38,777 nt of DNA from Gammaproteobacteria bacterium (lineage in GTDB: Bacteria > Pseudomonadota > Gammaproteobacteria > UBA1113), in contig VFJT01000055.1 of the NCBI GenBank assembly GCA_009885935.1, positions 1-38,777 on the forward strand. Direction: 5' to 3'. The notes under the pieces were generated by a model, which was not told the DNA's origin, made no database searches, and saw only the letters and a list, made by a program, of their open reading frames with translations. This document shows, one piece after another, positions 8,415 to 17,066 of the stretch. The translations under genes were made by a program, and so were the position numbers. Numbering within the stretch: the stretch's first letter is position 1; each line of letters begins with the position of its first letter.

Positions 8415-9560
8415 ATGGATTTTCACTTAAGTCCCGAACAAATCGCCATGCAAGACATGGTTTTCGATTTCATGCAAGAGCAAATGATGCCACAGGCAGC
8501 CGCCTGGGATGAAGACAATATCTTTCCTAAAGAAGTACTGCGCCATGCAGCGCAATTGGGTTTAGCTGGGATTTGTATTAATGGCGACGTAGGCGGCAGC
8601 CAATTAACCCGCTTAGATTACGTCTTGATCTTCGAGATCTTAGCCAAAGCTTGCCCATCCACAGCGGCTTATTTGTCCATACACAACATGGTTACGGGTT
8701 TAATCGACCATTTTGGCTCTAAAGAACAACGCCACCGTTTCATCCCTAAGTTAACGTCATTAGAACATTTTTCAAGTTACTGTTTAACGGAACCCTCCAC
8801 AGGCTCCGATGCAGCGAATCTGCAAACCACCGCCACGCGCGATGATGACCATTATATTTTAAATGGCAGCAAAGCGTTTATATCCGGTGCAGGAGAAAGC
8901 GAACTTTATCTTTGTATGGTGCGTACTGGAGTGGAAGGTGCTAAAGGTATCAGCTGCATCGTAGTAGAAAAAGATACGCCCGGATTTTCAATCGGTAAAA
9001 AAGAAGTGAAACTAGGTTGGCACAGTCAGCCCACAGCCATGCTATTTTTTGAAAATTGTCGCGTACCACTAGAAAATCGTATTGGTGAGGAAGGCCAAGG
9101 CTTTAACATTGCTTTATCCGCTCTAAACAGTGGTCGTTTGGGTATAGCCGCGTGTTCTCTAGGCGGTGCTAGCCACTGTTTTGACTTGGCACGTCGCTAC
9201 ACGCATGAACGTGTACAATTTAAACAGCGCTTAAGCGATTTTCAGAGTATTCAGTTTAGGCTTGCCGATATGTTTACGCAACTGGAAGCAGCGCGTTTGG
9301 CCGTTTATCGCGCCGCGTTTGCCTTAGATACAAAAGAAGATAAAGCACCGATATATGTCGCCATGGCGAAGCAACTGGCCACCGATACGGGCTTTAATGT
9401 GTGTAATGAAGCGTTGCAATTACATGGCGGCTATGGTTATCTACGCGACTATCCTATAGAACGTTATCTGCGCGACCTGCGGGTGCATCAAATTTTAGAA
9501 GGCACCAACGAAATCATGCGCGTTATTATTGCCAAAAGTTTATTACGTGAGATGGAGTAA
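8415..9560 (+). CDS. acyl-CoA dehydrogenase, isobutyryl-CoA dehydrogenase-like
   Basis: This full-length (381-residue) FAD-dependent acyl-CoA dehydrogenase would oxidise a short branched acyl-CoA to the enoyl-CoA, passing electrons to ETF. The N-terminal helical domain is residues 1-115, the central beta domain (CLTEPSTGSDAANL; FISGAG) about 116-230, and the C-terminal helical domain follows. The catalytic base is Glu362 in LEGTNEIMR. The stretch GWHSQPTAMLFFENCRVP and EGQGFNIALSALNSGRLGIA, with CSLGGA after it, closely follow the isobutyryl-CoA dehydrogenase (ACAD8, MmgC-like) subgroup, suggesting valine catabolism. The downstream enoyl-CoA hydratase starts 3 bases after its stop, so the two are co-transcribed and probably act in sequence. 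Substrate is inferred from the subgroup pattern. Confidence 0.88.
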   Translation: MDFHLSPEQIAMQDMVFDFMQEQMMPQAAAWDEDNIFPKEVLRHAAQLGLAGICINGDVGGSQLTRLDYVLIFEILAKACPSTAAYLSIHNMVTGLIDHFGSKEQRHRFIPKLTSLEHFSSYCLTEPSTGSDAANLQTTATRDDDHYILNGSKAFISGAGESELYLCMVRTGVEGAKGISCIVVEKDTPGFSIGKKEVKLGWHSQPTAMLFFENCRVPLENRIGEEGQGFNIALSALNSGRLGIAACSLGGASHCFDLARRYTHERVQFKQRLSDFQSIQFRLADMFTQLEAARLAVYRAAFALDTKEDKAPIYVAMAKQLATDTGFNVCNEALQLHGGYGYLRDYPIERYLRDLRVHQILEGTNEIMRVIIAKSLLREME

Positions 9561-9563
9561 AAA

Positions 9564-10346
9564 ATGTCATATCAAAATGTGTTAACAGAATTAGATCAAG
9601 ATGGGATCTTAAGCATTACCTTAAACCGTGCCGATAAATTAAATGCCTTGAGCGCTGAATTATTAGCAGAGTTGTTACACGTTATTGACCAAGCACACAA
9701 AGATCCGCAAACCTATAGCGTATTGATAACGGGTGCGGGCAAAGCTTTTTGTGCCGGTGCAGATATACGTCGTTTAGCAGAATTAGATGCCAACAGCGCT
9801 TATAATTTTGCACGCGCCGGGCAACACGTTTTTGATCGCTTAGAAAATCTAGGCAAACCTTCGTTGGCAGCCGTCAATGGGTTTTGTTTTGGCGGTGGTT
9901 GTGAATTGGCCATGGCAGCGACGCTCCGTTTTGCCAGTGTAGAGGCACGCTTTGCGCAACCCGAAGTAAAATTAGGCGTTATTCCTGGTTTTGGCGGCAC
10001 ACAACGTTTACCGCGTTTAGTGGGTAAAGGTCGCGCCTTAGACATGTGTCTATCTGGACGCACTTTAGCGGCTGAAGAGGCGCACACCTGGGGTTTAGTC
10101 AACGCCCTACATTCTGGAGATACCTTGTTAGCGGCGGCTAAAGCCTATTTGCGACAATTGCGACAATTAGCGCCTATAGCCTTGCAACGCACTATGGAAG
10201 CCATTCATCAGGGCTATGATTTACCCCTGGCAGATGCATTGCAACTAGAAGCCTTATTATTCGCGCAAAGTGCTGCCACTAAAGACAAAACAGAAGGTGT
10301 GGCCGCATTTTTAGAAAAACGCGCGGCAAAATTTGTGGGGGAATAG
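9564..10346 (+). CDS. enoyl-CoA hydratase/isomerase
   Basis: This 260-residue crotonase-fold enzyme hydrates 2-enoyl-CoA to 3-hydroxyacyl-CoA. The CoA-binding and oxyanion-hole segments are LITGAGKAFCAGADI (about residues 54-68) and NGFCFGGGCELAM. Both acid residues of true hydratases are present: Glu114 in GGGCELAM and Glu134 in FAQPEVKLGVIPGFGGTQRL. It follows the acyl-CoA dehydrogenase after 3 bases; GGAG at the end of that gene serves as its Shine-Dalgarno. Paired with an isobutyryl-CoA dehydrogenase-like enzyme, methacrylyl-CoA is a likely substrate, although broad short-chain activity is typical of the family. Confidence 0.9.
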   Translation: MSYQNVLTELDQDGILSITLNRADKLNALSAELLAELLHVIDQAHKDPQTYSVLITGAGKAFCAGADIRRLAELDANSAYNFARAGQHVFDRLENLGKPSLAAVNGFCFGGGCELAMAATLRFASVEARFAQPEVKLGVIPGFGGTQRLPRLVGKGRALDMCLSGRTLAAEEAHTWGLVNALHSGDTLLAAAKAYLRQLRQLAPIALQRTMEAIHQGYDLPLADALQLEALLFAQSAATKDKTEGVAAFLEKRAAKFVGE

Positions 10347-10472
10347 AAGTATCTCTTTGAATAATATAACTTTATTTTTCTGATAACGGCTATTACTCAA
10401 AGATGGTATCACTATAGAACCGTTGGTAATGGCTTTGTTGCGTGTAGATAAAGTATAAGAGAGAATTTAACC
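10347..10472. other. spacer with imperfect inverted repeat
   Basis: Short arms around CTTTGAATAATA (near 10356) and TATTACTCAAAG (near 10391) are complementary with one mismatch. This could form a hairpin after the enoyl-CoA hydratase gene. There is no T-run, so a terminator role is uncertain. Confidence 0.25.
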
Positions 10473-10970
10473 ATGGAAAAACAAAAAATATTGATCAGCG
10501 CTTGTTTATTGGGTGAGAAGGTGCGCTACGACGGCAAAGATTCTTTTTGTCAGCACCCTGTTTTACAACAATGGCAGCAAGAAAATAGACTCGTTCCAGT
10601 ATGTCCTGAAATGGCGGGCGGTTTGCCTACACCGCGACCTGCTTGCCAAATTCTAGGTCTTGGTGGCGGCGATGCAGTTTTGCAAGGCAAGGCACAAGTC
10701 ATCTCCAGTGTAGGCGTGGATTCAACTGCAAGCTACTTACAAGGCGCACACAAAGCATTACAACTTGCGCAAACACATTCTGTTGTTATGGCGATCCTCA
10801 AAGCACGCAGCCCATCTTGCGGTAATAACAACATCTATGATGGTAGCTTCTCAAAAAAGCTTATCCCCGGTATGGGAGTAACTGTCGCATTGTTAGCTCA
10901 ACATGGTTTTACAGTATTTAATGAAGAGCAGATAGAAGAAGCCATTTTGTTTTTTAATGCTCGTTCGTAG
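10473..10970 (+). CDS. DUF523 family protein
   Basis: This 165-residue protein covers the whole DUF523 (YbbK-like) family. Recognisable blocks are ISACLLGEKVRYDGK at the N-terminus, LVPVCPEMAGGLPTPRPACQ around residues 45-65, and AILKARSPSCG around 108-118. The conserved cysteines in SACLLG, VCPE and SPSCG suggest metal or thiol chemistry, but no function is established for the family as far as I know. The ATG follows AGAGAG by about 8 bases. The stop codon lies inside a palindromic repeat (10965-11026). It reads in the same direction as the enoyl-CoA hydratase gene but 126 bases away, so it need not share an operon. Confidence 0.85.
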   Translation: MEKQKILISACLLGEKVRYDGKDSFCQHPVLQQWQQENRLVPVCPEMAGGLPTPRPACQILGLGGGDAVLQGKAQVISSVGVDSTASYLQGAHKALQLAQTHSVVMAILKARSPSCGNNNIYDGSFSKKLIPGMGVTVALLAQHGFTVFNEEQIEEAILFFNARS

Positions 10971-11026
10971 AGGCCGCCCCTTGTGGCTACCCTAGTTAGG
11001 GCGGGCACGGGGGCCCGCCCCTACGA
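10965..11026. repeat. palindromic repeat, CGTAGGGGC family (copy B)
   Basis: The outer arms are TCGTAGAGGC and GCCCCTACGA; internally GGGCGGGCACGG and GGGCCCGCCC form the second hairpin. The element includes the TAG stop of the DUF523 gene, so the insertion or its edge defines the end of that protein. It may also act as a transcription terminator or mRNA-stabilising hairpin. Confidence 0.8.
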
Positions 11027-11077
11027 AAAAACACCGCGTTACTTTTTTGTTGTGATTATTCCTCTTACATGGCATAT

Positions 11078-12520
11078 TTATATCTCATGCATCACCTCTC
11101 TATTTTTAGTTCTTGCAGCGACATTCACAGGGCTCGCTATCGCTGCATGCGGCGACTTGAAACGAATAGCGATACAACCGCGCATAAAAGCCCCATCTTC
11201 ACTCAGACACCGTTTTTTTAACTTTACGGCACAACCCAGTGCCCCAAAACGAGGATCTAGTTGTTTTAACTCGCTGCTTAATTTAATATTTTCTTGATTG
11301 TTTTTATAACTGTGATAAGTGCAAAATTCCACACTGTTTCCAATTTTCAACCATAAGGCATTATCTAAACTGGGTGCGATCTTAGTCAAGCCCAAGCATA
11401 ATTCATCTAACAAATGTTGTTGCTCGCTTAAAGAATAAGTGATGCTATAAGAGTTACGGGTTTTACAGGTAGCAGCAAAGTTCGTAGGGTATTGTCGACT
11501 GTAATACACCGCTTCTGTATTCGCATTGCGTAAATTGAAATAGCTAGGATGTAAAATAGTGGGGTAATATTGCGTTAAACCATAGACTTCTAAAAATACA
11601 TTTTGTAAGAAAGTACGTGGCACATAAGTTTCATTGCTAGCGGGAGCAAAACCAGGCGCGAAACCAGCTGCAATTTTATAAAGATGATGCGCGGTATCAG
11701 CAAGATAAGGATCTACTTTTAAATTTTGTTTTCTCTGTGCTTCTGTGATTAAATTCATTTGCAAATTTAAATCCACCATGCCAAAATGAAATTTCATGGC
11801 ATACCGATAAAAGTAAACGTAAATTTTATACCATGCAGGATCGCGCTTTATTTTCTCAACAAAATTATATGGAAACAAAAGCACACTCATTATCCAATCA
11901 CAACCCGCTGTAGGATGTTGCGCCAATTCAGAAAATAATTGTGCGTGTTCGTAGAGCGTCTCCGGCTTACGCATACGTTTGCTAAATTTATGGCGTATAT
12001 TGCCAAAATGCCGTGAACAACTGATGGGGGGTAACATCATCGTCGACCTACATCCCGCCGCACTCTGTAAAATAGAACTGCTTTCCACCTCACTGATAAC
12101 ACGCTGCGCTGAAATAAAGTCTCCGGCGTGCAAAAGACGATAAGGTACTGTTAAATTATACTGTTTATGATCGACGAATAATTCCACCGCTTTATCTAAA
12201 ATCATTGTTAGCGGTGCTGAATGCGCACCATAGCCTAAATCATTGGACAGCTCGCAACTCAATCGAGTGCCAGGCTTATTTAACGGCACAAAACCACCTT
12301 GCATAGTGGGCAGAAAAGCGGTTTCATTATCGCCCAGGAAAGCCCCAAAAGGATAATATGCAATATAAAACGCAAACTCTTCGCCAGGACTGACTTCATC
12401 GACTAAAGCGCAAAACTCGGGATTAGCAGCATACATGCGTTCACGTACCGCGGCCCAAGATAAACGCACTAATCCCTTGTTTTCATCTTCAGTACTATAA
12501 ATATCAGTAGTGTGTAGCAA
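11078..12520 (-). CDS. hypothetical protein, 480 aa
   Basis: I do not recognise this family. The start is a TTG at 12518-12520, chosen because a perfect GGAGG lies 6 bases upstream and no in-frame ATG fits better. The protein is soluble-looking, with no signal peptide or transmembrane run. It is rich in Tyr, Phe and Cys (for example FAFYIAYYPFGAFLGDN near residue 50 and KIYVYFYRYAMKFHFGMVDL near 225), which suggests a globular domain and not a coiled coil. The C-terminal 40 residues are Ala/Arg/Lys-rich. It faces the plus-strand DUF523 gene tail to tail, with only the palindromic repeat between them. It could be a lineage-specific or effector protein; nothing in the sequence decides this. Confidence 0.65.
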   Translation of the reverse strand: MLHTTDIYSTEDENKGLVRLSWAAVRERMYAANPEFCALVDEVSPGEEFAFYIAYYPFGAFLGDNETAFLPTMQGGFVPLNKPGTRLSCELSNDLGYGAHSAPLTMILDKAVELFVDHKQYNLTVPYRLLHAGDFISAQRVISEVESSSILQSAAGCRSTMMLPPISCSRHFGNIRHKFSKRMRKPETLYEHAQLFSELAQHPTAGCDWIMSVLLFPYNFVEKIKRDPAWYKIYVYFYRYAMKFHFGMVDLNLQMNLITEAQRKQNLKVDPYLADTAHHLYKIAAGFAPGFAPASNETYVPRTFLQNVFLEVYGLTQYYPTILHPSYFNLRNANTEAVYYSRQYPTNFAATCKTRNSYSITYSLSEQQHLLDELCLGLTKIAPSLDNALWLKIGNSVEFCTYHSYKNNQENIKLSSELKQLDPRFGALGCAVKLKKRCLSEDGAFMRGCIAIRFKSPHAAIASPVNVAARTKNREVMHEI

Positions 12521-12802
12521 AATAAACCTCCATATACGACCGTTTAGATCTAATTAACGTTTTATACCTTTTATTCAGTAATGTCAACGTTGTGTTTAAA
12601 ATTATACATTTAAATAATTAGAATTGGATCAGGATCAATTCACTTGTTCATTCTATCTGTAAAATTTAAGGGGTAAATGTAATTTTGTATGATATTGAAA
12701 TAATAGGCTTTTTACCCCATCCCCTCTATTTTATAGTGTTCATGGTTCTATAAATCCACGTAAAAAAAGATGGATTTGTCGAAAGCTATTTATGCATGCT
12801 AT
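12521..12802. other. AT-rich spacer
   Basis: AT-rich sequence between the 480-residue gene and the SDR remnant. I see no gene. GGGGTAAATGTAA and TTTTTACCCCAT around 12670-12720 form a loose inverted repeat of unknown meaning. Confidence 0.3.
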
Positions 12803-13117
12803 TTATAATGGATTACAAGCATGCCCACCATCAACAGGAAGAATACAGCCCGTTATATAAGCACTAGCCTCTGAGGCTAAAAATAACAATGGCCCTTCAA
12901 AATCACGAAACTCCCCTGTGCGAGCCATAGGGATCCGTTGGATCATTGCTTTAAATTCGGGACGGTCAACGGCATCTTTATTGAGATCAGTTATGACCAA
13001 GCCCGGAGCGATTGCATTGACTCTGATTTTATAACCAACCAGATCATAGGCTAAAGAGCGCGTCAGTTGGCTAACACCCGCTTTGGCAGTTGAGTATTTA
13101 GTTGCAAAGAACTTGCA
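12803..13117 (-). pseudogene. 3' remnant of a short-chain dehydrogenase/reductase
   Basis: The minus strand encodes the C-terminal 100 or so residues of an SDR. The catalytic YxxxK is present (KYSTAKAGVSQLTRSLAYDL), followed by IRVNAIAPGLVITDLN and the terminal FLASEASAYITGCILPVDGG. The Rossmann nucleotide-binding half (about 145 residues in a normal 250-residue SDR) is missing. Upstream of about 13117 the sequence stops resembling an SDR and runs into a hairpin. A 65-residue open frame from 13000 is only the last piece. This is a truncated gene, not a functional enzyme. Confidence 0.8.
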
Positions 13118-13119
13118 TG

Positions 13120-13142
13120 GAGCGGTGTAGAGCCGCTCTTTT
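13120..13142 (+). terminator. hairpin with T-rich tail
   Basis: GAGCGG, loop TGTAGAG, CCGCTC, then TTTTCTCCTTT. The form is that of a Rho-independent terminator reading rightward, but no plus-strand gene lies immediately upstream. It sits exactly where similarity of the SDR remnant ends, so it may instead mark a junction. Confidence 0.35.
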
Positions 13143-13262
13143 CTCCTTTCAAGAAGATAATAACGCCTCTAAGTAGCAATAACTGGTTGTGAATTCAATC
13201 CATTGATTTTAATAGTTTTTTTATTTTTGTATGAAGAAGATACTGCTTCGATGCTTAATAAT

Positions 13263-13295
13263 TTGCAAATTTCATATTATTATCCTATAATAATA
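13263..13295 (+). promoter_or_regulatory. promoter and operator of the brnT/brnA-like pair
   Basis: A TTGCAA (-35, 13263-13268), a 17-base spacer and TATAAT (-10, 13286-13291) form a near-consensus promoter. The ATG of the toxin gene is at 13298, where transcription should begin, so the mRNA is probably leaderless. A perfect inverted repeat TATTATTA-TCCTA-TAATAATA (13275-13295) covers the -10 element. This is the expected place for autorepression by the ribbon-helix-helix antitoxin. Confidence 0.7.
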
Positions 13296-13297
13296 GC

Positions 13298-13564
13298 ATG
13301 AAATTTGAGTATGACCCCAATAAATCTGCGATTAACATACAAAAGCATGGTATTAGCTTCGAAGAAGCTAAACTGCTTTGGTCCGTCCCCCATATTGAGA
13401 TCGCAGCAAAAATAATAGATGAACCAAGATTCATGATTATTGGGAAGCTCAAAAATAAGTGTTATTCATGTATTTATACTACAAGAGGCTCTGATGTCAC
13501 TCGCTTAATATCGGCCCGCCGTAGTAACCAGCCAGAGGAGACAATTTATCATGACCATATCTAA
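13298..13564 (+). CDS. brnT: BrnT family toxin
   Basis: This 88-residue protein has the standard BrnT (DUF497) length and pattern. It opens MKFEYDPNKSAINIQKHGIS, continues FEEAKLLW, and has a core ending TRLISARRSN. BrnT toxins are ribonucleases with a RelE-like fold that arrest translation. The typical Lys/His at the N-terminus and Arg at the C-terminus are present. The antitoxin gene overlaps its 3' end by 14 bases. It has a strong promoter and no Shine-Dalgarno; translation is probably leaderless. Confidence 0.85.
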   Translation: MKFEYDPNKSAINIQKHGISFEEAKLLWSVPHIEIAAKIIDEPRFMIIGKLKNKCYSCIYTTRGSDVTRLISARRSNQPEETIYHDHI

Positions 13565-13805
13565 ACACAAAAAAATAAAAGCGTCTGATTTTGACGACGC
13601 ATTTGAACATGGCGATGTTGCTAAACATTTGGATTTAGCTTCTTTGAAAGCACACTATCCGACACAACGTATTACTATTGATTTCCCCAAAATTATTCTT
13701 GATGAATTAGATCTTGAAGCAGCAAAAATTGGTGTTACAAGAACATCATTAATTAAGATATGGGTTGCAGAGCATTTACATAGAAAAGTGCAGCCCGCTA
13801 ATTAG
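13551..13805 (+). CDS. brnA: BrnA-like ribbon-helix-helix antitoxin
   Basis: An 84-residue partner of the upstream BrnT. The C-terminal half reads QRITIDFPKIILDELDLEAA and continues to SLIKIWVAEHL, which is a ribbon-helix-helix (CopG-type) DNA-binding domain. The N-terminal half (DFDDAFEHGDVAKHLDL) should bind the toxin. BrnA-family antitoxins bind the palindrome in their own promoter, matching the inverted repeat at 13275-13295. The ATG lies within the end of brnT, so the two are translationally coupled. It could also be filed under the general CopG antitoxins. Confidence 0.8.
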   Translation: MTISKHKKIKASDFDDAFEHGDVAKHLDLASLKAHYPTQRITIDFPKIILDELDLEAAKIGVTRTSLIKIWVAEHLHRKVQPAN

Positions 13806-14066
13806 TCACTGATGTAAATTTGGCGTTTCATCGAGATTTATCCTTGAAAATTCAGCGAGGCCTACCGATATTTCAATGATAACAGTAGATAAAGCTTAAG
13901 ATTGTTATTATGAATATAATATTTATATGTTTTTAAACTGATTACGCTTTTTTTAGGGTTTTCCCGACACGATGGCATTAAGGGGTTAGAGCTTAATCAA
14001 ATGTCATTGTTAATGGTTAGAAAACTACAGTATAATAAATGCACGCTTTAATTTAGGAAATAGAAA

Positions 14067-14708
14067 ATGTTTAAAGAAACAAAGTGCATGACTTGCTATA
14101 TCTATGTATTAGAAACATTAGCTGATTGGGAAATCGGGTTTATTACTGCAGAGTTAAATAGCGGAAGGTTTTTAGATAAAAGCAAAGAAAAAATAGCATT
14201 AATAAAAATTGGAAATTCCTTAACCCCAATTAAGACAATGGGGGGAATTGTCATCGTGCCAGACAAAGATATTTCTGATGTCGAATTCAAGGAAGGAGAT
14301 TTGCTTATTTTGCCTGGAGCTGATACATGGATGGCTGAAAAAAATCAAAAAATATTAAATATTGCGTCAGCCGTTATTAATAAAAAAGTAATAATTGCTG
14401 CGATCTGTGGCGCATCAATTGCCTTAGCTCAAAAAGGAGTATTGAATGATCGAAAACATACCAGTAATGATAAACATTTTTTACATATGGTTTGCCCTGA
14501 ATATTCTGGAAGTGATTATTATGTTGACGAGCCGGTAGTTGTTGATGATAATTTAATAACTGCATCAGGACTTGCACCACTGGAATTCGCCTATAATGTT
14601 TTTAAAATCACAAACGTAATGAAAGAAAGCACATTAGAAGCCTGGTATACATTATATAAAACAAAAGACGCAAAATATTTTCTCAATCTAATGGAGTCAA
14701 TGAAGTAA
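14067..14708 (+). CDS. DJ-1/PfpI family protein (class I glutamine amidotransferase-like)
   Basis: This 213-residue protein has the DJ-1/PfpI fold pattern: YIYVLETLADWEIGFITAEL at the start, GDLLILPGADTW about residues 77-88, and the nucleophile elbow AAICGASIALA with Cys114. The ITASGLAPLEFAYNVF segment (about 165-180) completes the family signature. This sub-type, common in Gram-positive and gamma genomes, is usually annotated as a glutamine amidotransferase, but its activity is unknown. AGGA lies before the ATG at 14067. Met8 also aligns with the usual family start, so the first seven residues are uncertain. Codon use is noticeably AT-rich compared with the operon downstream, which suggests acquisition. 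Confidence 0.75.
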   Translation: MFKETKCMTCYIYVLETLADWEIGFITAELNSGRFLDKSKEKIALIKIGNSLTPIKTMGGIVIVPDKDISDVEFKEGDLLILPGADTWMAEKNQKILNIASAVINKKVIIAAICGASIALAQKGVLNDRKHTSNDKHFLHMVCPEYSGSDYYVDEPVVVDDNLITASGLAPLEFAYNVFKITNVMKESTLEAWYTLYKTKDAKYFLNLMESMK

Positions 14709-14778
14709 AATGGTAACTATTTGCGCCTTGTAGTAAGAAAAACGTATATTGAATAGATTAGAGTATATCTTCGCTTTC

Positions 14779-14838
14779 CGCTCCCTAACGGTCGCGGCTC
14801 GGTTCATCGGCTTGTAACCGAGGCAACCATTAGGGATC
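14779..14838. repeat. palindromic repeat, GCTCCCT family (copy 1)
   Basis: CGCTCCCTAACGGTCGCGGC, then TCGG, is complementary with mismatches to CCGAGGCAACCATTAGGGA about 20 bases on. The left arm recurs at 24595-24618 with two differences. It lies in the spacer between the convergent PfpI and pyrC' genes and may double as a terminator. Confidence 0.6.
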
Positions 14839-14870
14839 ATATTAATTGACGTATTAATAAAAATACACCA

Positions 14871-16121
14871 TCAATACACCTTCCGCCCATGCACATACGT
14901 TGCCAATACTAGACCTTGGACTTTATGCCCTAAAAAAGGTGTGTTTTTACCGCGTGAAACCAACGTATCTGCGCATACATCCCATTCTACCGTTGGTGAT
15001 AATATCGTTAAGTCCGCACTTTTGCCTACGCTTAACGCGCTTTGACGCAAACCTAAAATACGCGCAGGCGCGGCCGTTACGAGATTTAAACACTGACACC
15101 AGGATAAATTTAATTCACGGTGTAACTTCACCAACACTGGCCACACTAATTCTAAAGCAGACAGCCCGGGAGGTGTTTCTGAAAAAGGCACGAACATTGC
15201 ATCCGCTTCGCGCGGCGTATGTGCCGAGCAAATAGCATCGATGGTGCCGTCAATCACCCCTAGCCGCAACGCGGCACGATCCGCTTCACTGCGCAATGGT
15301 GGTTGCATCGCATAGCCTTCAAAATGGCGATGCATCGTTTCTGTAAACCATAAATGATGTAGTGCTACATCGGCGCTGACTGCTAAGCCGCGTGCCTTAG
15401 CATCCGCAATCAATTCTACTGCGCGCGCGCTGGATAAACGGCTAAAATGCACGCGCGCCCCCGTCTCCGGCAATAAGGCGATGACTCGTGCAATCTCACT
15501 CACCTCAGCACAAACCGGCATGGCCGGTAAACCCAAAGATAAATTCTCTTTCCCCGCATGTACATAGGTTTTATCTTGCCACCCCGGATCTACAGGACAA
15601 TGAATCACTAATAAATTGCAGCTCGCCGCATATTGCAATGCCCTATACAATAATTTTGTATTGAAAATAGGGTGATAGGCTTGGCTCACGGCAATACAAC
15701 CCGCTTCTTTTAATGCCGCCATTTCCGCCAACTGTTTGCCTGCTAAGCCTTGCGTTAACGCCCCTATAGGGAGCACTTGCGCCTTGGCCACACGTTGCAC
15801 TTGACTAGTCAGCGATTCAATAGCGCTCTCTGTATCCAACAGCGGATCGCTATCGGGCGACACACACAACTGTGTAAAGCCTCCTTTCGCCGCTGCTGAT
15901 AATTCTGAGTGTATAGACCCCTGTAATGTGGTAGAAAGATCTATAAATCCCGGCGCGACCAAACAATCGTGACAATCGATTTCTTCTGGTGCCTGAAAAT
16001 CTGCAGGAGCACTCTCTAACGCCACTATTTTGCCATCGGCAATAAATACATCCGCTATGGTTTCACTGTGATTTTCTGGGTTAATGATACAACCATTGCG
16101 TAGTACTATTCTATCCACCAT
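14871..16121 (-). CDS. pyrX: inactive dihydroorotase homologue (PyrC'), partner of PyrB
   Basis: This 416-residue protein is of dihydroorotase type I length and order, with an N-terminal small beta domain and then a TIM barrel. Catalytic residues are gone. The expected DxHxH metal motif is DLSTT (residues 61-65), and the usual TDHAPH near the end is SAHTPR. HCPVDPGW, LGLPAMP and ALHHLWF keep the fold. Pseudomonas has exactly such a non-catalytic homologue encoded next to pyrB, needed to assemble aspartate carbamoyltransferase as a large complex. The gene starts 2 bases after the pyrB stop, supporting the same role. The real dihydroorotase must lie elsewhere. Assignment as pseudo-enzyme follows directly from the missing ligands. 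Confidence 0.85.
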   Translation of the reverse strand: MVDRIVLRNGCIINPENHSETIADVFIADGKIVALESAPADFQAPEEIDCHDCLVAPGFIDLSTTLQGSIHSELSAAAKGGFTQLCVSPDSDPLLDTESAIESLTSQVQRVAKAQVLPIGALTQGLAGKQLAEMAALKEAGCIAVSQAYHPIFNTKLLYRALQYAASCNLLVIHCPVDPGWQDKTYVHAGKENLSLGLPAMPVCAEVSEIARVIALLPETGARVHFSRLSSARAVELIADAKARGLAVSADVALHHLWFTETMHRHFEGYAMQPPLRSEADRAALRLGVIDGTIDAICSAHTPREADAMFVPFSETPPGLSALELVWPVLVKLHRELNLSWCQCLNLVTAAPARILGLRQSALSVGKSADLTILSPTVEWDVCADTLVSRGKNTPFLGHKVQGLVLATYVHGRKVY

Positions 16122-16123
16122 CT

Positions 16124-17065
16124 CTATTTCCCCGCTGTTAATTCAACCATCACCGCCATACGCACTGCAATGCCAAAATGCACCTGTTGTAAAATCATCG
16201 ACTGTGGGCCATCGGCGACTATCGAATCGATTTCAACGCCCCTATCCATAGGGCCTGGATGCATGACTATCGCATCTTTTTTAGCGAGCTTTAACCGCTC
16301 TGCAGTTAAACCATAACAATGATGATATTCACGTAAACTAGGCAATAAGCCTTGATCCATGCGTTCTTTTTGCAAGCGCAACATGATAATCACATCCGCC
16401 CCTTGAATGCCCTCTTCCATATTGTTATAACAAGTAACACCGCTAGACTCTATTTCGGCAGGCAATAAAGTTTTAGGGGCAACTAAACGAATATGTTTAA
16501 CACCCATAGTTTTTAGGGCTAGAATTTCCGATCGCGCCACCCGCGAATGCGCAATATCGCCTACAATGGCAACGGTTAAATTTGAAAAATCTTTTTTAAC
16601 ATGGCGTATAGTGTATAAGTCCAATAAGGCTTGGGTTGGGTGTTCGTGACAACCATCGCCAGCATTGATAACCGCCACCCCGGGCTTAACCTGTTTTGCA
16701 ATAAAATGTGCTGCTCCTGAATCGCCGTGTCTACAAACAAATAGATCCGCTTGCATGGCTTGTAAATTTAAAATAGTATCGCGCAAGGATTCCCCCTTTG
16801 CCGTTGCCGCGGTGGCCACATTGACGCTGATGACATCCGCACTTAAGCGTTTGGCCGCAATTTCGAAAGTAGTGCGCGTACGGGTGCTCGCTTCAAAAAA
16901 AACATTGACAACAGTTTTATCTTTTAGATCGTCTGTGTGACGCAAGCGATTGTTTTTATCTATAAATTTATCGGTAAGAGACATTAATTTATTAAGGTAT
17001 GTTTGCGATAAACCTTCTAGAGTCAGCAAATGTTTTAGATTGCCATTTTTATCGATTTGTTCCAT
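16124..17065 (-). CDS. pyrB: aspartate carbamoyltransferase catalytic subunit
   Basis: PyrB joins carbamoyl phosphate and aspartate, the first committed step of pyrimidine synthesis. At 313 residues it has standard length. Carbamoyl-phosphate contacts are visible: STRTR (residues 60-64), Lys90 in [10 protein letters not shown], and HPTQ (142-145). Aspartate-loop residues are in MLRLQKERM, and [11 protein letters not shown] is present. There is no pyrI; instead the inactive dihydroorotase homologue follows directly. The ruvX stop is 1 base away upstream. A PyrR regulator, which commonly sits between ruvX and pyrB in related gammaproteobacteria, is absent here. Confidence 0.95.
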   Translation of the reverse strand: MEQIDKNGNLKHLLTLEGLSQTYLNKLMSLTDKFIDKNNRLRHTDDLKDKTVVNVFFEASTRTRTTFEIAAKRLSADVISVNVATAATAKGESLRDTILNLQAMQADLFVCRHGDSGAAHFIAKQVKPGVAVINAGDGCHEHPTQALLDLYTIRHVKKDFSNLTVAIVGDIAHSRVARSEILALKTMGVKHIRLVAPKTLLPAEIESSGVTCYNNMEEGIQGADVIIMLRLQKERMDQGLLPSLREYHHCYGLTAERLKLAKKDAIVMHPGPMDRGVEIDSIVADGPQSMILQQVHFGIAVRMAVMVELTAGK

Positions 17066-17066
17066 A

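Noticed and set aside
12803..13000. Short intact SDR-like gene
   Set aside because: The 65-residue frame is only the C-terminal part of an SDR whose homology continues upstream in frame without a start and then stops, so it is a remnant.
14871..16121. Active dihydroorotase
   Set aside because: The DxHxH metal motif and the C-terminal catalytic Asp are absent; the context fits the non-catalytic PyrB partner.
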